A stretch of 64,000 nucleotides of DNA from Luidia sarsii. Taxonomy: Eukaryota > Echinodermata > Asteroidea > Paxillosida > Luidiidae. This document shows positions 10,800-22,119 of the stretch, piece after piece; position 1 is the first letter of the stretch, and every line of letters begins with the position of its first letter. The notes under the pieces were generated by a model. That model ran no database searches. It was not told the origin of the DNA and saw nothing but the letters and a program-made list of their open reading frames with translations. Both the position numbers and the translations under genes were made by a program. The stretch is from the NCBI GenBank assembly GCA_949987565.1, contig OX465103.1, positions 17,307,280-17,371,279 of the forward strand, written 5' to 3'.

Positions 10800-11642
10800 C
10801 TGTACACATGAGTTACTGGGTTTCGCGTTCATTCTGCTCATAAGGGAGGAACCACTCCGCTCATCAAAGATGAAGTTTTTAATTGCACACTTTAAGTGTT
10901 GATTTTCAGTTCATGAAAAACTCATGAAAAATCAGGTTGATTACCTGTCGGTGCATTCCCATGTTACGATCTTGGCATGTTACGATCTTGGCGAATTAAA
11001 GGTGAAGATGAGGCCTGACTTGCTCACTTGAAAACTTTATCGAGTTATGAAGAGTATCGATATCTCACTGAGCTACAGTCGAGGCCTGCAACCTATACCA
11101 TATACATTTTTGCAACAGAGGTTTATTACCTTCTTCTTATGCAATTTCCTCAGATTGTTGCTATTCGACATTTAGTGCTTAAAAACACAGTGCTTAAAAC
11201 ACCGGTGTGTCAGACCATCACCGTATATCATTGCATGAAGCAGAGTTAAAACCGCAGATAAAAAAATTGCATTTTTTTTTTCTCAGGCTCGAGTTTGAAA
11301 CGCGACGCACATGGTTTTTGTTTTGTTTAAAGAAACACACTCTTAAGACGAAATGGTAACACAGTAGGGAGTTTGCAAATGTCTTTCTTGTTCCAAGACG
11401 TCTTAAGATAACCTATATAATTGTTTGTAATGTTTGCAAGAGCACCTTAGTTTCCCGATGAATTTACAAATCTTTGGTCACAGTACGACATGTCAAACAA
11501 AATCATGGATTGAATTTCAAAGTGGCCTGAGCAATGTGGCTGGTTAGCATTTATTTTACGTGCGCCTGAACTATGGTTTAAAATGCCAATTAATTTCAAA
11601 ATCCAAAAAAGCATGTAAACCTATTTATTAATCATAGGAAGT
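10800..11642 (+). repeat. Segmental duplicate, copy 2 (partner 5,330-6,142)
   Basis: It is the direct-orientation partner of 5,330-6,142 and forms the downstream edge of the duplicated block. Unique sequence leading to the repeat-coding exon begins after it. Confidence 0.7.
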
Positions 11643-11861
11643 AGTAATAAATAGAAATGACGCATCTGTTTCCACGACCGTAATAGCATACCAATTTAGC
11701 ATACTAGAAACAATCATGACAGTAATACAGTTACTGTATAAACTATTACATATTGTATATATTTCAGAAATATATAGTTTCAGAAATTTAAACAAGTTAG
11801 TGATTGACGCCAAACGAGTAATGAAAGGCAAATTTGCATTTGATTGTAAATTTAACATAAG

Positions 11862-12379
11862 CCTTGGCTAAGAGGAGCCCCCCTACCAAGGAGAAGATGG
11901 AGAAGAGACGGGCCGCCATGAAGGAAGCCTTGGCTAAGAGGAGCCCCCCTTCCAAGGAGGAGATGGAAAAAAGACGGGCCGCCATGAAGGAAGCCTTGGC
12001 TAAGAGGAGCCCCCCTTCCAAGGAGGAGATGGAAAAAAGACGGGCCGCCATGAAGGAAGCCTTGGCTAAGAGGAGCCCCCCTTCCAAGGAGGAAATGCAG
12101 AAGAGACGGGCCGCCATGAAGGAAGCCTTGGCTAAGAGGAGCCCCCCTTCCAAGGAGGAGACGGAGAAGAGACGGGCCGCCATGAAGGAAGCCTTGGCTA
12201 AGAGGAGCCCCCCTTCCAAGGAGGAGACGGAGAAGAGACGGGCCGCCATGAAGGAAGCCTTGGCTAAGAGGAGCCCCCCTACCAAGGAGATGGAGAAGAA
12301 ACAGGTCTTCCTGAAAGATATCTTACCGAAAAGAAGCCCTCAAGCCAATGAAAAGATTGAAAAGATTGAAACGAAATAA
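11862..12379 (+). CDS. Repeat-coding terminal exon: 22-residue Lys/Arg-rich repeats
   Basis: The open frame encodes about six and a half tandem 22-residue units (66 bp each) of the form EALAKRSPPSKEEMEKRRAA plus MK, ending in a diverged tail with a TAA at 12,377-12,379. There is no ATG at the left edge. An in-frame TAA lies at 11,858, so the frame must be entered by splicing, either at the AG ending at 11,861 (phase 1) or at 11,872 (phase 0, matching the microexons). Units are nearly identical at DNA level, showing recent expansion, and the last unit is diverged but still open. The peptide is highly charged and probably helical. Each unit carries KR and KRR dibasic sites that could be processing sites. 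Function is unknown. It may be the 3' exon of the microexon gene upstream, which is on the same strand about 2 kb away. Confidence 0.55.
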
Positions 12380-13009
12380 GCCAAGGCTGACGACGATGAG
12401 GCAAATAATCCCTAGGCGAGAAATGGCTTTTGAAATCACCCAATACCTTACTAATTTTGTCTTGAATCATTAGTTTGAAAAGCAATCTTTAGCTAGCAGA
12501 TTAAGCATACGTGTTTTGGGGAAGAAAGTGTTTAACTTCTAAGAACATAAATTAAGAATATAATTACCGTATCATTATTATGGGTGTGATTATGACATTA
12601 ATACTTTCTTTTAATACTGATTGTGACAAGAAACCTTAAGGGAAAATTGATTCTTTCTTTCAGTGAGTTCAGATCCTATCACTCTCCTATCCTAACTTTC
12701 TTTTGATTACTTTGATTACTTGATTACTTGATTAACCTACAGAGACAGTTTTCCCTCCAGATTTCCTATGAATTCTATGAGATCTGCATCAATTCAATCT
12801 AATTCAGTTTGAAGAAAAAGTGGTAACAAAAATAATTTCATCTCGGTTTCAGTTATAGATCAATTTGAGGTGTGGTTATAATTATTCGGTGCGGGGGTAA
12901 TATTTTAAATGAAAGAAAAATAGTCCGAGGACAATGTGATTGATATCAAGTAGTTGGATTCAAAAGTTAAACTTTAAAACAAAACATCTTTTCCTTACCT
13001 ATTATGATC

Positions 13010-13015
13010 AATAAA
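13010..13015 (+). promoter_or_regulatory. Poly(A) signal AATAAA
   Basis: AATAAA is followed by the GT-rich stretch tagtgttctgtgagatg, as expected for 3' end formation. It would give the repeat-coding exon a 3' UTR of about 650 bp (12,380 to about 13,030). Confidence 0.45.
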
Positions 13016-13029
13016 AGTAGTGTTCTGTG

Positions 13030-15420
13030 AGATGCATTAAAAATATGTCTGCTATTCTGCTTTAATTGGGTGCCTCCCATACAATAAGGCTAACAACACT
13101 ATTGCCACTACGGTTGCATAAACCGGATAATCCCCCGGGGATTTGCCACGTATGCTAGGGAGCAGGGATAAACGTGCTAACCAGGGGGTGGTGCGTTTTG
13201 GAAATAGGAATAAGTGTGATTTCGAGGTGGGTTTAGCTACCTCCGGGGCTGTGTGATGTGATAGAGACAGGGAGGGGAGACCAAAAAAACAGCACAGCCA
13301 AAACAAATGCAATTCTAAGGAAAATAATTCATTTTATAAGTCAACACAAATACTACCAAATCAATCTATCTGATTAACTGGTAAGCAAGTTTTGATGGTT
13401 ACAGGCCATGAACAACAACTCAATCTTGCAAACATTTCAAGACACAGTTCTACAGAACACACTTCAAGATCTGCTGTCTCCGTGATAGCCAAAAGTTACG
13501 TACATAGCAAGAAACTACATTAAACCCAACGTTTGGTAAGAAGTAAAATGTATTTCCTGATACAGCTTGGCTGATATTGGGTAAAGAACGTTCACGCGTT
13601 CAGAATAAGTTAGCCAAAAAAATATAAAAGAATGGCAAATGATTAATAATTTCTCAAAATGACAAAGAAAACCTTGAGTGGACCGGAATTTGAACCCATC
13701 AACGTGTTTTGCCTACCGACGCTCGTACCATCTGATCTTTAAACCTCTTAGATGGTGGCTTTCCCGAATAGACAACTATGCCGGTGTAAAAAGGTAACAT
13801 AATATTACATTTTCCCATTAAAATGTATAGATTGTCGACCACTTGGGTATGATTTGACCTGCATTTTGACTTGCTCCAAAATAGATGCGTGAATACATAC
13901 GGAGATGAATCAGTCGTTGGCTCACGATGTTCGCTGGGAGGACGCCAACATTTGGAGCCAACGAACAATCTATCTCCATTTTCCATATCATGTTAAATTT
14001 CGTGTCTAGTGTGACTTTAACTGCCGGGGATGGTGTGGCAGCACAGGGTGGTGAAGAACGTTAGGAGGGGAAAGTGCACGACGGGTATGGAACGAAGCGC
14101 TTATGCATGGGCCGTGGAAGTCGGGGCAGGCGAGTAGTGCACACCACCCTAATGGACGCCAGATTCCTCAAGATATCTTATTTCAGAACCCATCCGGTGG
14201 ATTATTCTCACAAGTGAGGTCAACAATGGTTCACTCATACTCATTTTTGTATCCTTGTGGGGACATTGCTTTGTTCTTGTGCACTATACAACCGAACGAG
14301 AAATGATGTTTTCAAAATGCTCCCATTTCAGCCACATTCACTTTCCTGGGTAGAAATTTGAACCGTATGTCCCTTATAATAATTTTTATAACACTTCAAT
14401 TTGCGACGGATTCTTACCCATCACATCATTCTTACCCATTAATTTCCCGTTTTTGAGATGTTTACAAATACCGAGTATCGTGAAAACCTAGTGGAGACCA
14501 GTACACCTTTACAATTTCCCCTTTGGAGACCTATTCAACGTATTGGACTAGGTCTCCACAAGGCGCTAGAATCGCGCCCTTCGTGGGAAACACGAGCCCA
14601 CGGCGCTCTGCCGGAAAAACGGACAGCCCACATGCAGCGTGTGACGGGAACAGATGGGACTGGTGACGGACATGATAAACCTGACAGCGACTTTGCGCAC
14701 AGCATTACACAGTATGCACGCTAAACCGCTTGCGTCATTTGGGCTAGTTATCATTACTGGTACTGGGAGGTGTGCGTGGTGTGGGTAAGACCTCGCCTAT
14801 TTCACACGGCAGCGGTCCCCGGTGGTGATCCATCCACCTGCTCATTCGGCCCGACATGAGGTAATCTATTAGCTGTGGCTACTTCCGACGCAAGTTCACG
14901 GGTCATTGACCCGGACCCGGATCCGTAGGAAACAAACAAGGCCTAAACGAGGGGGCCGATCTCGTACATAATGTTCATTTGCATTCGGCATAGAGGGATG
15001 CGTTTACAGGGAAGAATCGCCCGATGCATGGTGAAATCACACGGACAATGCACCCCTTTCCTGGCTGGGCAAAACGACCAAAGGGAGATTGTCGTGGGTC
15101 CATAAACAGCCCGCGGGCAGATCTCGAGGACCGGCAACTTTCTCCCATCATTTCCCTCTCTCGCCTGTCACTGGCCCCAATCGTGCCCACGAGGCCCGGC
15201 TATCCAAACGGAATTCGGCTGTTTGTTGAGGGGGTAGGCGCCATCAACAAAACGACAATCGCCGACGCCATTACTGCACTGACAACGCGTGCCATCTCCG
15301 TGTTCGACTGCTGCGCCACTTTGAGCATGGAAGCACTCTTGCAACTGTTACCAAAGGAACACACCGCGGGATGTCATTGACATCACTATTTTGTCCAGGA
15401 AGTGACGTCAACACCGCCTG
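13030..15420. other. No recognised gene
   Basis: I see no convincing exon here on either strand. It holds a decayed family B SINE near 13,670-13,760 and moderately GC-rich DNA at 14,500-15,420 with open but unconvincing frames on both strands. Confidence 0.4.
13670..13760 (-). mobile_element. Decayed tRNA-derived SINE (family B)
   Basis: On the minus strand it carries a B-box-like gggttcaaattcc and the family's leader word cttagatggtggctttccc seen near other family B copies. The A box is degenerate. Confidence 0.4.
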
Positions 15421-15774
15421 TGTGCGCCTCCTCTCTCTCTCTCTCTCTCTCTTTCTCTTTCTTTCTCTCTCTAAGGAGATGGTCAATCTCGCAAATTATT
15501 TGTCGATCAGCCTGAAAGCGACAATCTATTTTTTATATACAAATTCATCCCCCTCACAGTCCAGTGAATCATTCCCCCCTTTTTTCGCCCTTTGATATCT
15601 ACCGATAACTATTCTCCTTCTTTTTTATTTTTTGACTTGCTTAACGTTATCTTATATGTAAATGTTTTTGGACTTAATTTATATGTAGTTTAATTTAGAC
15701 TTAATTTAACTTAAGATAGTTGCCGATTTTTGTGCACTAACCTCATTGCCCCTTTTGTTTTTGCCTAAGTTGTA

Positions 15775-15780
15775 AATAAA
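15775..15780 (+). promoter_or_regulatory. Possible poly(A) signal AATAAA
   Basis: The context taagttgtaaataaaggtttgttgc followed by an A-rich stretch looks like a transcript or retroelement 3' end. No coding exon was recognised upstream. Confidence 0.25.
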
Positions 15781-15799
15781 GGTTTGTTGCAAAATTCAA

Positions 15800-15989
15800 A
15801 AAAATTCTCTCTCTTTCTTTTTTTCTCTCTCTCTCTCTTTCTTTCTGTCTCTTTCTTTCTCTCTCTTTCTGTCTCTTTCTTTCTCTCTTCTCTCTCTTTC
15901 TTTCTCTCTCTTTCTTTCTCTCTCTTTCTCTCTCTCTTTATCTCTCTCTGTCTCTCTCTCAGTCTCTTCCTCTCTATCTCTCCGTCTCT

Positions 15990-16067
<78 letters not shown>

Positions 16068-16140
16068 GTCACTCTCTTCATCTCTATCACTCTCTTTTTC
16101 TCTCTCTCTATCTCTGTATCATTCCCTCCCTCCGTCTCTC
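15800..16140. repeat. CT/CTTT microsatellite
   Basis: Degenerate (CT)n with TTTC interruptions. A shorter tract lies at 15,430-15,475. It lies downstream of the minus-strand exon at 16,284, so the transcript would contain a long GA tract there. The plus-strand open frame is only Ser/Leu/Phe from the repeat. Confidence 0.9.
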
Positions 16141-16283
16141 CCTGTCAATCTCAGGTACAGACACAGGTACAAACGAATAAAACCGACCAGTATACTAACT
16201 GGTGGCTAAAATGTCAACTGCCGGTAAACGTGGGTCAACTGCAAAGTGACATCGGATGTGGGATTGCCTTGGATTGGACATAC

Positions 16284-17370
16284 CTGCTGTGATGTCATCT
16301 TTCCGGGTCTGCCTCTTGTCGGGCCCGAGGTTCTTCTCCACCAGGGCCTTGTACGCCTTCATGATCTGGATCTCCCACGCCACGGCCTCGTCCAGCTGTC
16401 GCCGGAGACACTCGTTCTCCTCCCTCAGCTCGGCTATTTCCCGGCGGGCCTCGCCCACGTCGGAGGAGCCGGCGAGGCTGGCAAGGCCCACGCCAGAGTC
16501 GTCCGGGGCGCACTCCGTCTCGCCGGCGAGCGGCCGGGAGGCGCGCTCCCGGCCGCGCCCCGGCGTGATGCGGGCGTGCCGTGCACGGGGCGAACCCTCG
16601 CCCGGGCTACGCGGCCGGTGGCCCTCCTCCGTCCGACCGGCGGGCGGCGCTGTCTCCGGGCCGGCCTCTCCCTCGTCGCCTCTGCTCCCGGCCGAGCCCC
16701 GGCTCCGAGCTTGCAGCAGCTGCTTGGTGTCCGCCAGGAGGTCGTCTATCTGCCGGCTGCCTCGCCTGCAGCGGTCCGCGCTGAAAGGGACGCCGCTGAA
16801 CGTGGCCGCGCGGGCCCGGTGCGGGCTCGGTCGCCGGACCTCGATGCCCTGTATCCAGTCCTCGTCCGGCATCAGAGCGGGCGCATCGGCGCGACTGCTC
16901 CTCGACTTCTTCACCTTCTTGCCGGCCGGCTTGTCCCGGTCCTTCCCCCGTCCCGGCCGCGCCGCGGACTCGTCGGCTGCCGGAGACCCCGTGGCCTGGC
17001 GCTGGGGACGCGGCGACGCCGAGGACAGCGACATGGCGGCGTCCGAAACGACTGCCGCCGACGACTCGCCCGGATTCCGACTGGGATCCACGGAAGCCGA
17101 AGCGATCCTAATGATGCTCAGAGCGGCGTTCGCCTTGCTCTCCAGGCGGGTGAGTTGCTGCTCGCTCAGTCCAAAGTGCCTCCTCTTGTTGGCCGTGCCT
17201 GGCTGACCTCCGGGTGCATGGTGTCTGATCGGCGGTGTGCTGAGCACACCGCACCCCGGGTGCTGCTTAGCCTTCGCTTCCCCGCTGGACTTTCCGTTGA
17301 GATCGTCGATGATGTAATCCAAATCTTTCTTAATGCCCACCTCAACAATTGCCCACTCTGCGTGAGCCAT
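16284..17370 (-). CDS. First coding exon of an unidentified coiled-coil protein
   Basis: The ATG at 17,370 (context GGGGAGATGG) opens a 362-codon frame starting MAHAEWAIVEVGIKKDLDYI. The exon ends at a strong donor, GCAG then GTATGT, in phase 1. Reading past the donor reaches a stop only 29 codons on. Residues about 66-95 look like a helix. Residues 100-300 are GC-rich, basic and probably disordered. Residues about 307-350 form a clear heptad coiled coil (REIAELREENECLRRQLDEA). The plus-strand frame of 468 codons over the same bases is a GC-rich shadow without such patterning. Downstream exons should lie below 16,284 but none could be recognised. I do not recognise the family. Coiled-coil scaffold or cytoskeletal roles are possible but not shown. 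Confidence 0.65.
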
Positions 17371-17405
17371 CTCCCCGGGGGTTTGCTCAGGTACTTTTCT
17401 CCCTC

Positions 17406-17413
17406 TTTATATA
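17406..17413 (-). promoter_or_regulatory. TATA-like box
   Basis: TATATAAA on the minus strand lies 36-43 bases before the ATG of the coiled-coil exon. A start about 30 bp downstream of it would leave a 5' UTR of only a few bases, so it may be fortuitous or the real start may lie further upstream. Confidence 0.3.
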
Positions 17414-17449
17414 TCCTCCAACGCCTCCCAGCCGCGAAGCTCCGTCCGT

Positions 17450-19100
17450 CAAGGGGTTCCCCCGCACTCACGGTCCACTGTGCCTTTGATTCCAGCGCCC
17501 ATTATTCGTCGCTCAGCCCCGCTGTCAAGCCGTCTAAGGCACTCCTAATCACGATTTGTCCTTTCCCGTTCAGCCCCAATTCTTCTCGTTCCGGGGATTC
17601 CGTTGAAGGCTCATCTTTGCCAGCCGATTACTTCTGTGGCTGCCCTGGTTGAATGCACCTCGGCGAGGTGACTTACAAAAAAAAAATACCCCACAACAAA
17701 AATGTGATGTCACCGTAATATGCACGCACCTTCAGATGCGACTTATACATACGTTCGATAACGACTTACGTTGGACAGTACTAGTCCCCAATGGACACGT
17801 GCGCTCTCACCGTTTGACGGATTTCCGATTAGCAGTATATCATAGACAGCATCTTACTCTCTCTCTCTCTCTCTCGGTCGCTAACATCTCGCTGCAACCG
17901 TGGATCCGCGACTTCGCCCCGTCAATCCGATCCCTCGTAAAGGTCATGTCCTCTCGAATCAGACCCCCGGGGCACAGAACGGAACTCAATTCCTGCGACA
18001 CCACCCCGGGAGAAAAGCAAACCAACTCTCCCTCCGACGTTGCACATGCGATTCCGGGATGCCGTGGCATGCGGCCAACCCCAACACGCAGCGCATGCAC
18101 ACGCATGCGCCACGCACTCCTTCCCTCTCAACCCTCCCCCCTTCTTCTTCAAAACGAAGGCCGTTCACCGGTCTCATAAAAGGGTGAGCATTCGGAAAAT
18201 CCTCTCTCTGTGAATGACTCCATTCTGCTGGAGGAATCAACCGCGAATCGCAGACAAGGCGAGGGGACGGTGTCCCGGACGATCTGCCCGAACAAATCAA
18301 CTTAAATCGATCCACTGGAGCGAGATGGGGAAACAAAAAGATCAGAGCGAGCCCGCCGTCAATGGCACACGCTCGGCCCCTGCACTAAGCAACCAGTCAT
18401 CGCCTCGCCTGGGCTGCTAGTACCAGAACTCCGATCACATCCATTGCTCTTGTTCGGATGGGTGGAAGGAAATGAGAGACAGTTAGTTCACCCTCTCCGC
18501 ACAGCTAATCTGTACCCGAGGCGACCGAGGCAGCGGGCACAGCAACGCTGACTGATGAACCGTGTTTTATATACTGATTGCCTAAGCCGCGCCAAGTTCT
18601 CGCGAGGTTATGGACCCAATCGCGGGTTGTTAACTGTGTGTCTGGCCACACCATCTATACATTTACAGGACGGCAGACTCGCCAAAGTGCCCTGACTATA
18701 ACAGGCCAGCAGCAAATCACTCAGACCGCCTCTGCTGCAGAGGATCTGCCGCAAGGCAGGAGATGGGCTCAGGCGGGGCAGGGGATAGAAGGAGTCGAGT
18801 GATCGTGCACGCTATCCGCCCGCCATCCATTGCCTCAACGCCGTGCAATTAAGCGCAGCATCAGTCGCGGCTGCGAGTCATCCAAGATATGAAAGTCAAC
18901 GCTAAATATACATCGGAAGTAAGGCTGGAATCCATCCCCCCAGCATATGTGGCATAGCGTAGGTTAGCGGGATTCCTGCGGCTCCAATCAGCTGCCAAGT
19001 CGATTCCCTCCACCTACTCCCCCCTCCCCCTTCCCCGCTCCACCCCCAAAAAACAGCGCACACCCGCGGTCCGTAATTCGAACGCGACCGGGCCGAGCGA
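17450..19100. other. GC-rich gene-free DNA
   Basis: The region is CpG-bearing, with several overlapping open frames on both strands that share no domain, splice or codon signature. It probably includes promoter-proximal sequence of the minus-strand coiled-coil gene. Confidence 0.35.
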
Positions 19101-19113
19101 GTGGGGTGATCCG

Positions 19114-19125
19114 CAAGATGGCGGC
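19114..19125 (+). promoter_or_regulatory. YY1-like motif in a CpG-rich patch
   Basis: CAAGATGGCGGC matches the YY1 core as found near animal transcription start sites. The ATG inside it opens only a 16-residue frame (MAAAAARGVKHLEEFA) before TAG, so any gene starting here would need a splice within it. Confidence 0.3.
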
Positions 19126-19865
19126 GGCAGCAGCGCGCGGGGTGAAACATTTGGAAGAATTCGCGTAGGCCTCGGCTCGGGCCCCGAAGTCAGGTCCGCT
19201 CACAGACCGCATTGCGATTGGACGTCACCTGTCGTCGGGACGATGTGCTTGCAGTTGGCATTCCTGCCTGCATTCCCCAATGTCTGCAACATCCTACGTG
19301 CCGAAGCATTCCATTCGCTGAACAGCCAGGAACAGCATGGAGATGCCGATACAGCGTGCGTTCATGGATTGCTTACTCGATGCGTAACTCGTGGTCGTCT
19401 CTTCGTTTGTCGGTTGATCTGTATCCTACTTTCACCCCCCTCCCCACCGACGGTCCAAGTGAATAATCAGAGCAACTGTGTTATGTATACCTATTTGTTC
19501 AGTGGGATGTGCTCCAGCTAGCAATTACCCCAGCCACGGATTTGTTGATGTAAGGCAATGGAGCCAGGGGAGAGTAGGGGGTTTCTCTTGGAAGGCCCGG
19601 TAGGGGGAGCTCAGACACGGGCCGTCCGGGAGCAGAGACGGCCTGCAGGCCGTCGGCAGGCGGCCACCCCTCGGCCGGACACGGAAGCAAGCACCCACAC
19701 CGGGACATCTAGCGGTGTTTTTACAAATGCCGGGGCCGGCGGGTTCAGCTCGACGGCTGCTCTTTCACGGCCTAACATACCCCCCCCCCCTCCGCCACCA
19801 CCTCCCCACCATCCAGCCTCCCAGACCAGAAGATGGCACGACATTATGGAAATTCTCATCTTTCT

Positions 19866-20190
19866 TTAAAGGAATAGCACAACATTGGTCGAGGTCAAAG
19901 AATAGCATCCATACGTAGTCTGATCCAACACATGCATGAAATAGCACACCTGTGAAAGTTTCAGCTCAATCCGCCAACCGAGTCTCGAGAAAATAGTGGA
20001 AAACCGCTTCATTTGTTTCGCGAAAATGAAGCATTCAACTAATTGTTCCCCAAAAAACCTTAAAATGTCGGTGAAACGTAAACGGTTTCTTTTACTATTC
20101 TCCAAAAAATACAGCATTTTACACAGAAATCATCTCCAAACTGTATAAACTTTTCGATCTTACCAATTGTGTATAGGGGCTTTAAAGATT
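19866..20190 (-). mobile_element. Dispersed foldback/MITE-like element F3, copy 1
   Basis: About 325 bp between ctttaaaggaatagcac and aggggctttaaag. The whole sequence recurs in the opposite orientation at 53,097-53,450 with many substitutions. The ends share a short ctttaaag palindrome. No coding capacity. Confidence 0.6.
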
Positions 20191-22010
20191 AAAAGGAGCG
20201 TCACACAGGGCCATCTCCAAGTAACGCACACCCCCTCCAACGAGCGGGTCCTCCGGCCACACAAGCCCCACCCCTACAATTCATCAATTGAAAGAGGTCT
20301 TGAAAAAGATTAAAGTGAGCATGAGTTAAAGTACCGCAATTTATTAAGTGCCACTTTCTCACAATTCTGTGGCCTATGATCCTTATTGTGGAGACCTTAT
20401 TTGCCAAAATGCTCCAATCACATTGCCACGAAAAAGGGATAAAGTTGTACGTCGGTAACGTCGCTTCTTTCAATGAACACGTACGTCCTTTGTGTCGGCA
20501 AGGCTACCTTTCCATGGGTTTCAGGAAACCTAGCGGGCCTGGTGTTTCGATCCTGGCAGAGGGCCCGTGTTGTCGACCTCCTAGTTGGTGGGCCCTGGTA
20601 ACTGGTCTCGCTCTTCAGATTGAGCCCAGGAAGAACGACAACAACTTGAGAGAGCAGCACCTCTAATTGCTGCCAGTGCTTGCCTCATACGCGAGAAGAA
20701 GAAGAAGATCCTAGCAGGACCTTTCACAAAGGCAGAGAAAGCCTTTGAAAAAGGCCCTCCATGTTCTTAAGCTTTGCAATTTGCTCGTTCACGTGAGTAG
20801 GCAGTTTAGAACAGTGTGGTCCGTTGCTCATCATTCCATGGGCTTATTGATAGATTTATCATCAAAAAGGTACAACAGAGAGGCTTATTTTGAAACATCG
20901 CATGGCATTCGACTGGGGAAAATAAAAAACCTGGTATATCGTTTTTCAAAATAGAACTTGTTTATCATTTTGAGGAACAACAATTGCGTAAAGGCCACAT
21001 CATTGAAAAATGTATCTTTTTTCAGGATATTTCTATCAGTTCCCCTGCGATCTGTGTTAAAACTTTCGTCAAAATTGATATCTAAATGGATGGCAAAAAA
21101 TACATATAATTCAATGACAACATTAATAGTATCATTATCTATAACACATACAAACCATTGTATGCGCATTCGCATGTATATAATATAGAGCGGAAGACAT
21201 ACATACACTGTACATGTACTCACTCCCAAGCTACATTTTTTAACAATATTTTTTTCGAAGATTGACGTTCCTATAGGTTGTGTGTGTGCAACATATAGGC
21301 CTATATGCCTCCCCTCTGTTATTTGAAGCTCGCCATTGTAATGACCCATAATACATAGGTTCATCGATTTTTGAACCAGTAACAGTCTATTAGAGAATGT
21401 CCTATATACGTAAAGGCCCCAAATTATGCGAGGTATAGATGGCAAAGTGACGACCAGGCTATCTTTTTTCCAGCCCCTCGTTAGAATCTTGCACGGGCAT
21501 CACTTCGGATGTTCTTACGCACGGGATCATTATGGCCCGTTATCTTTACACGGTGTCTGACCGTCTTGAAAGACGGGCACGGTGTGAGAGGGAAAGTTGT
21601 TATTTCAACGGATCACGGGGAGCTATTCAAGGCGTAATTGATCTAATCCCATCGATAATCCATCCATAATAAATGAGGGTGTCGTCTCCCAGTAGGGGTC
21701 CCCACTGTCCGCCGGTGTCAGCGCGTTGCAGACACAATTGTCAGGCACCGCAATTATGATCGAACATTGAATACTCCTGGGAGAATCCGTGTACTATAAG
21801 AGGGAATCAGCCCCTTTCAACACCAGGCGCCCGGTCCGTGCACACGAAAGGTTCGCGCCCAATGTACACTGTTCAGCGTGCTGGTTGACTGCTAACGTTG
21901 GGCGCATGGGGCCCAAAATCATAGGGCTGCTTCATAGGCCTACTCATGTGAGCAGGCCTATCGAACAGGATTCGAGAAAAATTGTCTTAACAAATTGTTT
22001 CAAAAGAAAT
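20190..22010. other. No recognised gene
   Basis: It is AT-rich in 20,880-21,450. A 186-codon minus-strand frame there has no domain and AT-driven composition. A fragment of foldback family F1 lies at about 20,690-20,760. Confidence 0.35.
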
Positions 22011-22017
22011 CGATCTT

Positions 22018-22115
22018 TAAGTGACTCGGACTCGGACTCGACACGGATGACTCGGGGCTCGGGACTCGAAAGAAGTGGCGTGGACTCTGACTCGAACTCC
22101 ACACATTATGACCCG
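22018..22115 (+). repeat. GACTCGG-type dispersed simple repeat, copy 1
   Basis: Irregular gactcgg/actcgac words. The same vocabulary recurs at 32,528-32,675 and at the edges of the 28-bp satellite at 51.4-52.1 kb. Confidence 0.6.
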
Positions 22116-22119
22116 AACC

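Larger units (their letters stand above)
1..11650 (+). repeat. Tandemly duplicated microexon block
   Basis: The block is a patchwork of re-used segments. A B-type unit start (gaaaactgcttctaa...) recurs near 375, 4800, 8005, 10225 and 10700. The intron segment ending in the ttctattcctag acceptor recurs about a dozen times, each time followed by a 24-bp exon and gtaagtatt. Copies are roughly 90-98% identical by eye, with local deletions and junctions. All splice signals point to the plus strand, so this looks like the interior of one multi-exon plus-strand gene, or several merged tandem copies. The 5' end lies outside the window. No promoter or initiating exon is recognisable inside it. I recognise no known gene family. 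Confidence 0.75.

Noticed and set aside
11797..12285. Minus-strand 162-codon frame of GGLLLAKASFMAARLFS repeats
   Set aside because: Antisense shadow of the 66-bp coding repeat. Splice and poly(A) signals point to the plus strand.
15784..16209. 141-codon Ser/Leu/Phe frame
   Set aside because: Translation of the CT microsatellite.
16246..17652. Plus-strand frame of 468 codons
   Set aside because: Shadow of the minus-strand coiled-coil exon in GC-rich DNA. The minus strand has the better start, donor and heptad pattern.
20885..21445. Minus-strand 186-codon frame
   Set aside because: AT-rich sequence with no domain, no start context and no splice support; it could arise by chance.
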